Positions 57,170 through 64,000 of a stretch of 64,000 nt of DNA are shown here, piece by piece. Positions within the stretch are counted from its first letter, which is position 1. Each line of letters opens with the position of its first letter. The translations under genes were made by a program, and so were the position numbers. Origin of the DNA: Vibrio navarrensis. Lineage in GTDB: Bacteria > Pseudomonadota > Gammaproteobacteria > Enterobacterales > Vibrionaceae. A model generated the notes under the pieces. That model did no database searches. It was not told where the DNA came from and saw nothing but the letters and a program-made list of their open reading frames with translations. Location of the stretch: positions 2,790,001-2,854,000 of the forward strand of contig NZ_CP065217.1 of assembly GCF_015767675.1 (NCBI RefSeq), given 5' to 3'.

Positions 57170-58843
57170 ATGCTTGCCAATATTAAAAAAACAGCTCTAG
57201 CTACTGCAGTAATCGCTGCAGCTGCGACCAGCATTTCCGCACCAGCGGCAGCTCGTAGTGAGCTAACTATCGTACCTGATTTCTACCCTACCATGGTACG
57301 TAACTTTAACCCGTATCTAGCGACTAACCTTCGCACGACAACGGATTTCATCTATGAACCACTTGTTATCTTTAATGAAATGCATGGCAATACCCCAGTG
57401 ATGCGTCTCGCTGAAGATTTCCGCATGTCTGACGACTTGATGAGCGTGACTTTTGACATCCGTAAAGGTGTAAAATGGTCTGATGGTCAGAAGTTTACTG
57501 CAGATGACGTCGTGTTCTCTTACGGCCTACTGAAAGCAAAACCTGAGCTTGACCAACGCGGCATCAACAAATGGGTGACCAGTGTTGAGAAACTGAACGA
57601 ATACCAAGTTCGTTTCCGCCTAAGCGAAGCAAACTCTAACGTCCCTTACGAAATTTCATTGGTTCCTATCGTTGCTGAGCACGTGTGGAAAGAGGTGAAA
57701 GATCCAACCACGTTCACCAACGAAAATCCTGTTGGTACTGGTCCATTTACTGAAATCGACACTTTTACTCCACAACTTTACATTCAGTGTCGTAACCCAA
57801 ATTACTGGGATAAAGCAAACTTGGACGTAGACTGTCTACGCGTACCTCAAATCGCCAACAACGACCAGTTGCTAGGTAAAATTGTTAACTCTGAGCTAGA
57901 TTGGACGTCCTCGTTCGTTCCAGACATTGACCGTACTTATGCAGCAGCGAGCCCTAACCACCAATACTGGTATCCACCATCAGGCACTCAAGCCTTTGTG
58001 GTAAACTTCAAAAACCCAGATCCAGTGAAAAAAGAAGCACTGACCAATGTTGACTTCCGTCGTGCATTCTCGATGGCACTTGACCGTCAAACCATCATTG
58101 ACATCGCGTTTTACGGCGGCGGTACAGTGAATGACTTCGCATCAGGTCTTGGCTACGCTTTCGAAGCTTGGTCTGATGAAAAAGTGCACAACAAGTACAA
58201 AGGTTATAATACCTACAACGTGGAAGGCGCGAAGAAGCTGCTAGCTAAAGCAGGCTTTAAAGATGTCAATGGTGACGGCTTCGTCGACACTCCGTCAGGC
58301 AAATCTTTCGAGCTACTGGTCCAATCGCCAAACGGCTGGACTGACTTTAACAACACCGTGCAACTTGCGGTTGAGCAGCTCGCTGAAGTCGGTATCAAAG
58401 CAAAAGCGCGTACCCCTGAGTTTGCGGTATACAACCAAGCCATGCTAGAGGGTACTTACGACGTTGCATACACCAACTACTTCCACGGTGCAGATCCACA
58501 CTTGTATTGGAACAGTGCATATAACTCAGCACTACAGAAAGGTGAAGGCATGCCTCGCTTCGCGATGCACTTCTACAAAAATGAAAAACTGGACAACCTA
58601 CTTGACAGCTTCTACAAAACCGCTGAGAAGAAAGAGCAAATCGCTATCGCTCATGGTATCCAGCAAATCATCGCTGCAGATCAGGTCACCATCCCTGTAA
58701 TGTCTGGTGCTTACATGTACCAATACAACACCAAGCGCTTTACTGGCTGGTGGAACGAAGAAAATCCTAAGGGCCGTCCAAACATTTGGGCAGGCATCCC
58801 TGAGCGTCTACTGCACGTACTGGACCTAAAACCAGTTAACTAA
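57170..58843 (+). CDS. Periplasmic chitooligosaccharide-binding protein (CBP)
   Basis: This is the solute-binding component of the (GlcNAc)n ABC importer. In V. cholerae the homologue also holds ChiS inactive until it binds chitin oligosaccharides. It is 557 residues. A Sec signal peptide ends near SAPAAA (about residue 28), and the SBP_bac_5 (oligopeptide-binding) fold covers the rest. VTFDIRKGVKWSDGQKFTADD (split near residues 93-112) is the family signature. It is the first gene of the operon and is followed by a GC-rich hairpin that could keep its transcript level above that of the permeases. Confidence 0.93.
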   Translation: MLANIKKTALATAVIAAAATSISAPAAARSELTIVPDFYPTMVRNFNPYLATNLRTTTDFIYEPLVIFNEMHGNTPVMRLAEDFRMSDDLMSVTFDIRKGVKWSDGQKFTADDVVFSYGLLKAKPELDQRGINKWVTSVEKLNEYQVRFRLSEANSNVPYEISLVPIVAEHVWKEVKDPTTFTNENPVGTGPFTEIDTFTPQLYIQCRNPNYWDKANLDVDCLRVPQIANNDQLLGKIVNSELDWTSSFVPDIDRTYAAASPNHQYWYPPSGTQAFVVNFKNPDPVKKEALTNVDFRRAFSMALDRQTIIDIAFYGGGTVNDFASGLGYAFEAWSDEKVHNKYKGYNTYNVEGAKKLLAKAGFKDVNGDGFVDTPSGKSFELLVQSPNGWTDFNNTVQLAVEQLAEVGIKAKARTPEFAVYNQAMLEGTYDVAYTNYFHGADPHLYWNSAYNSALQKGEGMPRFAMHFYKNEKLDNLLDSFYKTAEKKEQIAIAHGIQQIIAADQVTIPVMSGAYMYQYNTKRFTGWWNEENPKGRPNIWAGIPERLLHVLDLKPVN

Positions 58844-58863
58844 GTAGAAGTTCATCTCCCGCG

Positions 58864-58886
58864 GCGCGCATCCCGTGCGCCGCTAT
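58864..58886 (+). other. GC-rich stem-loop between binding-protein and permease genes
   Basis: GCGGCGC / GCGCCGC is a perfect 7-bp stem with nine-base loop and no T-tract. At this place in ABC operons such stems usually protect the upstream mRNA from exonucleases, raising binding-protein output. Confidence 0.65.
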
Positions 58887-59009
58887 AAATCCTTTTCAAA
58901 CCTTGTTTGTTTATGGCGCCAGTCGTCAGGGGATTTTTCGCTCTGAATTCGGTCATGAGCGACCTGAAACCAGGAACAGGGAAAACGCTGGGTGAGTAAG
59001 GTGTAAGTT

Positions 59010-59996
59010 ATGGGTTATTTTTTAAGACGTTTGTCATTTTATTTAGTCGCTCTCTTAGTTGCAGCGACATTAAACTTTATTATTCCGAGGGCGATGCCGG
59101 GCGATCCGGTCACCATGATGTTTGCGAATGCAACCACACAGGTTACCCCAGAGCGCATCGAAGCGATGAAAAAGCTGCTCGGTTTCGTCGACGGTCCTTT
59201 GTATGTCCAGTATTTGACCTACATTAAGAGTATTGTGAGTTGGGAACTGGGCACGTCAATCAAGTTTTATCCACTCAGTGTGAATGAACTGTTAGGCAGC
59301 GCTTTTGGCTGGTCACTGTTCTTAGCAGGCAGTGCGGTTATTCTCTCTTTCTCGATTGGTTCTATCTTAGGGATCTTCGCTGCTTGGCGTCGCGGTAGTA
59401 AATACGATGCGTTCATTACGCCGGGAATGCTGATTATCCAAGCCGTTCCACAAGTCGTAATCGCGATGCTCGCTTTGTTTACGTTTGCTATCGGCCTAGG
59501 TTGGTTCCCAACCGGTTACGCCTACACACCGGGCACGATTCCGGATTGGACAAGCTGGGACTACTACAAAGATGTTGCTTATCACGCCATTCTGCCTCTC
59601 CTATGTGCCTCTATCGTGCAAATCGGTGGCTTCTTGGTCAACATGCGTAACAACATGATCAACCTGCTAGCGGAAGACTACATCACCATGGCCAAAGGCA
59701 AAGGCTTGAGCGAAAACCGTGTGGTGTTCAACTACGCTGCGCGCAACGCGCTACTGCCCAGTGTCACGGCGCTTTCCATGTCACTCGGTATGGCGATCGG
59801 TGGTCAACTTATCGTTGAAATCATCTTTAACTACCCGGGATTAGGTAAGGTTTTGCTTGATGCAATCAACGCACGTGACTACCAAGTTCTGCAAGGTCAG
59901 TTGCTTATTATGACGCTGTTTATGCTGTCGTTTAACCTGATTGCCGACATGGTATATGTCGTGCTCGATCCTCGCCTACGCAAGGGAGGTAAATAA
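59010..59996 (+). CDS. Chitooligosaccharide ABC permease 1 (DppB type)
   Basis: This 328-residue inner-membrane permease is of the OppB/DppB family. Six helices are predicted, the first at about 9-29 followed by the family's N-terminal sequence FIIPRAMPGDPV. The EAA loop that contacts the ATPases is seen near residues 220-240 (EDYITMAKGKGLSENRVV). It pairs with the permease two bases downstream. Confidence 0.92.
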   Translation: MGYFLRRLSFYLVALLVAATLNFIIPRAMPGDPVTMMFANATTQVTPERIEAMKKLLGFVDGPLYVQYLTYIKSIVSWELGTSIKFYPLSVNELLGSAFGWSLFLAGSAVILSFSIGSILGIFAAWRRGSKYDAFITPGMLIIQAVPQVVIAMLALFTFAIGLGWFPTGYAYTPGTIPDWTSWDYYKDVAYHAILPLLCASIVQIGGFLVNMRNNMINLLAEDYITMAKGKGLSENRVVFNYAARNALLPSVTALSMSLGMAIGGQLIVEIIFNYPGLGKVLLDAINARDYQVLQGQLLIMTLFMLSFNLIADMVYVVLDPRLRKGGK

Positions 59997-59998
59997 TC

Positions 59999-61024
59999 AT
60001 GAACAATCTATTTAAGCTTATTCTGGGTAACTCAGTCGCACGTATCGGTCTGGTGATTGTTAGCCTATTTATTTTCACGGCAGTGGGCGCACCACTTATC
60101 ACCAAACATGCGCCAGATAAAAGAACGGGTAACCCACACGAATACCCAAGTTTCGTCGTGAAAGCAACGAAAGCCAATCCTGATGGTTGGGTAGCGAAAA
60201 ACCTTGCCGATGATCGCCGTACGCTGCAACTATCCAAAAAGGCCGATCATGTGCTAGGCACATCGCGTATGGGCCGTGATATCTGGTCTCAACTGGCTTA
60301 CGGTGCTCGCGTATCACTCGCCGTTGGCTTTGGTGCAGGCATTACCGTCTGTTTCTTGGCGACCGTTATCGGCATTTCGGCAGGTTACTTTGGTGGTCGT
60401 ATCGACGATATTCTCACCGCCGCGATGAACATCATGCTGGTCATTCCGCAATATCCCCTGCTGTTCGTTTTAGCCGCCTTTATCGGCGAAGCTGGACCTG
60501 TAACAATCGCGATTATTATCGGCTGTACCTCCTGGGCATGGGGCGCGAGGGTAGTTCGCTCGCAAACACTCGCACTGCGTGAAAAAGAGTTTGTCAAAGC
60601 CGCTGAAGTGCTAGGTGAATCCTCTTGGCGCATCATCTTTGTCGAGATTCTGCCGAACCTTGTTCCAATTGTCGGTGCAAGCTTTATCGGCTCAGTAATG
60701 TACGCCATCACCATGGAATCCATCATCTCCTTCCTTGGACTTGGCGATCCAAACACCATCAGTTGGGGCATCATGCTGTACAACGTACAAACCTCTTCTT
60801 CAATGCTTATCGGTGCTTGGTGGGAACTACTGGCTCCATGTATTGCACTGACTTTACTGGTGACTGGCTTGGCGCTGCTTAACTTTGCCGTTGATGAAAT
60901 TGCCAACCCACAACTTCGCTCTCATAAAGGTATGAAACGCTGGAAAAAACTGGCAAACCAAGACAAGAAAGAACGTGCACCAGCGATTGAACCACAAAAT
61001 GCACTTTGCAGCGGGGATAAATAA
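59999..61024 (+). CDS. Chitooligosaccharide ABC permease 2 (DppC type)
   Basis: This 341-residue inner-membrane permease is of the OppC/DppC family. The first helix is at about 15-35. It then has the DppC signature HVLGTSRMGRDIWSQLAYGAR (split near residues 81-101). The EAA loop REKEFVKAAEVLGESSWRII is at about 195-214. It forms the heterodimeric channel with the upstream permease. The start lies two bases after the previous stop, so translation is coupled. Confidence 0.92.
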   Translation: MNNLFKLILGNSVARIGLVIVSLFIFTAVGAPLITKHAPDKRTGNPHEYPSFVVKATKANPDGWVAKNLADDRRTLQLSKKADHVLGTSRMGRDIWSQLAYGARVSLAVGFGAGITVCFLATVIGISAGYFGGRIDDILTAAMNIMLVIPQYPLLFVLAAFIGEAGPVTIAIIIGCTSWAWGARVVRSQTLALREKEFVKAAEVLGESSWRIIFVEILPNLVPIVGASFIGSVMYAITMESIISFLGLGDPNTISWGIMLYNVQTSSSMLIGAWWELLAPCIALTLLVTGLALLNFAVDEIANPQLRSHKGMKRWKKLANQDKKERAPAIEPQNALCSGDK

Positions 61025-61026
61025 CT

Positions 61027-62010
61027 ATGACGACGCCACTTATTTCAATCCGCAATCTATGCGTTGACTACATCACCGATGCGGGCGATGTCCGCGCCTG
61101 TAACAATGTCAGCTTCGACATTGCACCCGGTGAAGTGTTTGGTCTCGCTGGAGAATCTGGCTGTGGTAAATCAACCGTCGCCTTCTCTTTGATGCGACTG
61201 CACAAGCCGCCTGCGTTTATTACTGGCGGAGAGGTGATTTTCAACGGTGAAGACATTCTCAAATACAGTGACGATCGCATGCAGGCATTTCGCTGGAGCC
61301 AAATGTCCATGGTATTCCAAAGCGCGATGAACGCGCTCAACCCTGTATTGACCATGGAAGATCAGTTCTGCGATGTGATCATGCGTCACACCAACATGAC
61401 TCGTGAGCAAGCCAAACGCCGCGCAGAGGGGTTACTGGAGATCGTTGATATTCACGCCAGCCGTCTAAGAGATTATCCGCACCAGTTTTCTGGCGGTATG
61501 CGCCAACGCCTAGTGATTGCCATTGCCCTCGCGCTTAATCCGAAGATGATCATCATGGATGAACCGACCACTGCACTGGACGTGGTGGTACAGCGCGAAA
61601 TCTTGCAAAAGATCTATGCACTGAAAGAAGAGTTTGGTTTTTCAATCCTCTTCATCACACATGACTTGTCGTTGATGGTCGAGTTTTCCGACCGCATCGG
61701 CATCATGTACTCCGGTGAGCTGATTGAGGTTGCGCCAGCGAAACAAATTCTGCAATCCCCTTTCCACCCTTATACCAAAGGGCTGGGCAGTTCATTCCCA
61801 CCGCTGACAGGGCCAAAAACCAAACTGACTGGCATACCTGGTAACCCGTTGAACCTGCTTGATGTTCCACAAGGTTGCCGTTTCCAAGCCCGTTGCAGTC
61901 GTGTTCACGACACTTGTACCAAGGTCGCCACCAGCTTACGACAAATCGAGCCAGGCCGTTTTTCCAACTGCCACCTTTATGGCGAGCCGATTGCTCAACA
62001 CAAGCTGTAA
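61027..62010 (+). CDS. Chitooligosaccharide ABC ATPase 1 (DppD type)
   Basis: This 327-residue ATP-binding subunit has Walker A GESGCGKST (about 39-47), signature SGGMRQR (about 157-163) and Walker B IIMDEPTTALD (about 176-186). Its C-terminal oligopeptide-transporter domain contains CRFQARC. It begins two bases after permease 2. It energises import together with the second ATPase. Confidence 0.93.
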   Translation: MTTPLISIRNLCVDYITDAGDVRACNNVSFDIAPGEVFGLAGESGCGKSTVAFSLMRLHKPPAFITGGEVIFNGEDILKYSDDRMQAFRWSQMSMVFQSAMNALNPVLTMEDQFCDVIMRHTNMTREQAKRRAEGLLEIVDIHASRLRDYPHQFSGGMRQRLVIAIALALNPKMIIMDEPTTALDVVVQREILQKIYALKEEFGFSILFITHDLSLMVEFSDRIGIMYSGELIEVAPAKQILQSPFHPYTKGLGSSFPPLTGPKTKLTGIPGNPLNLLDVPQGCRFQARCSRVHDTCTKVATSLRQIEPGRFSNCHLYGEPIAQHKL

Positions 62011-62048
62011 AGACCACGGACAAGCTGTTAAGGATACTGGAGACAATT

Positions 62049-63044
62049 ATGAGCAAAGAATATGGTGAGCTGCTGATTGAAGGCAAAAATGTCGTCAAAG
62101 ACTTCCCGCTCAATAGCAACTCAATCAAACAATCTAAGATGCGTGCCCTCAATGACGTGTCATTCAAAATGTACAAAGCTCGCGGGTTATCGGTAGTGGG
62201 TGAATCAGGCTCTGGTAAATCAACCACCGCCAAAATGATCGCCAAAATGTACGCGCCAAGCAACGGAGTCATCGAATACAAAGGCCGAGACATTCAAGAG
62301 ATAACCTCAAGAAAAGATCTGATCGCTTACCGCGAAGGCATTCAGATGGTGTGGCAAGATCCGTTTGGTTCGCTTAACCCAACACACAATATCTTCCACC
62401 ACATCGCTCGCCCATTGCTGATCCATAAAAAGATCGCCCCGGGCAACCCAAAAGAGCTGGAAGAGCGTGTTTACGATCTGCTGGAACAGGTCGGCCTTAT
62501 TCCACCGAAAGAGACAGCAGCGAAGTTCCCCCATCAGCTTTCTGGTGGCCAACGTCAGCGCGTTAACTTAGCGCGCAATATTGCCGTAGGCGCTGAAGTG
62601 GTATTGGCGGACGAACCGACTTCAATGCTGGATGTATCGATTCGTGCTGGCGTGCTTAACTTGATGGAGGAGATGAAGTTTGAGAAACAGATGTCGCTTC
62701 TCTACATCACGCACGACATCGCAACCGCACGCTATATTGCCGAAGATCTGGCCGTGATGTACGTCGGTCACATGGTGGAATGGGGAGATACGGAAGAGAT
62801 CATTCATGATCCTCAACACCCTTACACACAACTGTTGGTGTCTGCGGTGCCCGATCCAAGCAAATCGATTCACGACAAGTTAAAAGGCAACAAAGGGGAA
62901 ATCCCACTCTGGACACCCGCTTCCGTTGGTTGCCCTTTTGCGGGTCGCTGTGAACACGCCACCAGCCGATGCCGCGAGCAGTTACCTGAAGTAACGCAGC
63001 TCTCGGAAAACCACTTTGTTCGTTGTTATTTATTTGACAATTAA
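62049..63044 (+). CDS. Chitooligosaccharide ABC ATPase 2 (DppF type)
   Basis: This 331-residue ATP-binding subunit has Walker A GESGSGKST (about 54-62), signature SGGQRQRV (about 167-174) and Walker B VLADEPTSMLD (about 186-196). A C-terminal CPFAGRC segment is typical of the family. The frame is open further upstream to 61875, but this overlaps ATPase 1 and is not conserved. The ATG at 62049 has GGAGA eight bases upstream. Confidence 0.93.
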   Translation: MSKEYGELLIEGKNVVKDFPLNSNSIKQSKMRALNDVSFKMYKARGLSVVGESGSGKSTTAKMIAKMYAPSNGVIEYKGRDIQEITSRKDLIAYREGIQMVWQDPFGSLNPTHNIFHHIARPLLIHKKIAPGNPKELEERVYDLLEQVGLIPPKETAAKFPHQLSGGQRQRVNLARNIAVGAEVVLADEPTSMLDVSIRAGVLNLMEEMKFEKQMSLLYITHDIATARYIAEDLAVMYVGHMVEWGDTEEIIHDPQHPYTQLLVSAVPDPSKSIHDKLKGNKGEIPLWTPASVGCPFAGRCEHATSRCREQLPEVTQLSENHFVRCYLFDN

Positions 63045-63051
63045 GCCCAAT

Positions 63052-63075
63052 AGAGCCAGGACTCGTCCTGGCTCT
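63052..63075 (+). other. Stem-loop between ATPase 2 and the GH9 gene
   Basis: A perfect 10-bp stem AGAGCCAGGA / TCCTGGCTCT with loop CTCG is not followed by a T-tract. It is probably an RNA-stability or processing element in the operon. Confidence 0.65.
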
Positions 63076-63110
63076 GGCAATAACTAGAAATCCTTTGTCG
63101 GAGATTTGCA

Positions 63111-64000
63111 ATGCTGCTACTCACTAACCATATAGGCTACGAACGAAACGGCCCCAAGAAAGCCGTGCTTCAGACGCGTCAAGCACGTCTGTCGTCTGAC
63201 ACCGCCTTGCTGGTCTGTGCCAACGAGCATCAAACAATCACTACCCTTTCAATACAAAAAGTCGGTCGCGTCGCCAACTGGCATCAAGGGTATTTTTACA
63301 CCATTGATTTTAGTGACTTTAACCACGTTGGTGAGTTCTATCTGCGCTTTGACAACCTATGTTCAGCCACCTTTACCATCGGCGACACTTTACTGTTCAA
63401 GCGAACCTTTTCCGACGTATTACACTACTTTAAATCACAACGCTGCGGCGGAGTTTTTGACCAACAAGATAAAGCCGTTCCTTTGCTGCACAGCGAGCAA
63501 ACTGTGGATGTACGAGGAGGCTGGTACGACGCCTCGGGCGATGTGAGTAAATATCTCAGCCATCTCTCTTATGCCAACTATCTCAACCCACAGCAAACCC
63601 CCATGGTGGTGTGGAACATGCTCAAAGGTTTAGAGTTGATGAGCGAAAGCTCGGATTTTCCGGCATTTAGTCAAGTGCGACTAAAAGAGGAAGCGCTGCA
63701 TGGCGCTGATTTTTTGGTCAGAATGCAAAACCCTAAAGGATTCTTTTACACCACGGTCTTCGACAAGTGGAGTAAAGACGTCAAACAACGGGAAATTTGT
63801 ACTTACGCAACTCAACAGGGTCACAAGTCTGACGACTACCAAGCGGGATTTCGCCAAGGTGGCGGCATCGCAATAGCGGCGCTGGCGGCTGCCGCAAGAT
63901 TGGATGTACACGGCGAGTATGATCAGCAGAAGTACCTCAACGCAGCCGAAAATGGCTACTGGCATCTGAAAGAAAGCAATCGCTATTATCTCAATGACGG
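63111..64000 (+). CDS. GH9-family glycosidase (amino-sugar specific), partial
   Basis: The first 296 codons are present; the gene runs off the window. An N-terminal Ig-like domain typical of GH9 spans about residues 1-85 (LLLTNHIGYERNGPKKAVL, GEFYLRFD). It is followed by the catalytic (alpha/alpha)6 barrel. The GH9 motif GGWYDASGDVSKYL (about 137-150) contains the conserved aspartates. There is no signal peptide, so it acts in the cytoplasm on imported sugars. Related Vibrionaceae GH9 enzymes have been characterised as exo-beta-D-glucosaminidases, which fits the chitin operon. The general acid lies beyond the edge. Confidence 0.88.
   Translation, partial: MLLLTNHIGYERNGPKKAVLQTRQARLSSDTALLVCANEHQTITTLSIQKVGRVANWHQGYFYTIDFSDFNHVGEFYLRFDNLCSATFTIGDTLLFKRTFSDVLHYFKSQRCGGVFDQQDKAVPLLHSEQTVDVRGGWYDASGDVSKYLSHLSYANYLNPQQTPMVVWNMLKGLELMSESSDFPAFSQVRLKEEALHGADFLVRMQNPKGFFYTTVFDKWSKDVKQREICTYATQQGHKSDDYQAGFRQGGGIAIAALAAAARLDVHGEYDQQKYLNAAENGYWHLKESNRYYLND

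Overview
The window is a stretch of chromosome from a gammaproteobacterium of the genus Vibrio. The evidence is the gene order serB / deoCABD / nupC; nlpI-pnp-rpsO-truB-rbfA-infB-nusA-rimP-tRNA-secG-glmM-folP-ftsH-rlmE / yhbY / greA / ompU / dacB / tyrS; and hemL / rsmC / chiS / chitobiose transporter. These blocks, an OmpU-type porin and a ChiS-type kinase match what I know of Vibrio cholerae and its relatives. The species cannot be fixed from the sequence alone. No rRNA, prophage, insertion sequence, integron or CRISPR array was seen.

Layout. 1-7.9 kb: the end-clipped serB, a ytjB-type gene, the deoxynucleoside catabolic operon deoC-deoA-deoB-deoD (minus strand, with strong stem-loops between cistrons), and a NupC-type nucleoside transporter with a consensus CRP site upstream. 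7.9-13.7 kb: tatD-like hydrolase with a 45-codon overlapping gene, prfC, a membrane GGDEF-EAL protein, rimI and holD. 13.8-19.2 kb: the O2-independent ubiquinone genes ubiT, ubiU and ubiV, split by a YhbS-like acetyltransferase gene and a PAS-GGDEF-EAL gene; ubiU has an FNR-like box placed as in a class II promoter. 19.2-22 kb: MarR regulator with MATE exporter, and nlpI. 22-38 kb: the conserved translation, RNA-decay and cell-envelope superoperon, all on the minus strand except yhbY. It includes initiator tRNA-Met and tRNA-Leu(GAG) and attenuator-like leaders before rimP and greA.

38-48.3 kb: ompU and dacB on the plus strand, tyrS on the minus strand, an M23 endopeptidase, and an RND efflux permease with its adaptor. 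Between the dacB stop codon and its terminator lies an uninterrupted array of 12 hexamers (GGTTAG, i.e. TTAGGG). This vertebrate-telomere-type microsatellite is the most unusual object in the window. 48.4-52.8 kb: erpA, hemL, a 39-codon Cys-rich membrane micropeptide gene, an AI-2E-type transporter and rsmC. 53-64 kb: the chitin module, consisting of the hybrid sensor ChiS, a 771-bp control region, then the chitooligosaccharide-binding protein, two permeases, two ATPases and the start of a GH9 glycosidase that runs off the window.

How the genes fit together. DeoCABD and NupC import and break down nucleosides. UbiTUV make ubiquinone without oxygen. The rimP-nusA-infB-rbfA-truB-rpsO-pnp block couples ribosome maturation, initiation, antitermination and mRNA decay. 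ChiS senses chitin oligosaccharides, probably through the neighbouring binding protein, and switches on the transporter and glycosidase operon. Apart from the repeat array, the less routine content is small: two micro-genes, several leader attenuators and unexplained palindromes in the long intergenic regions.
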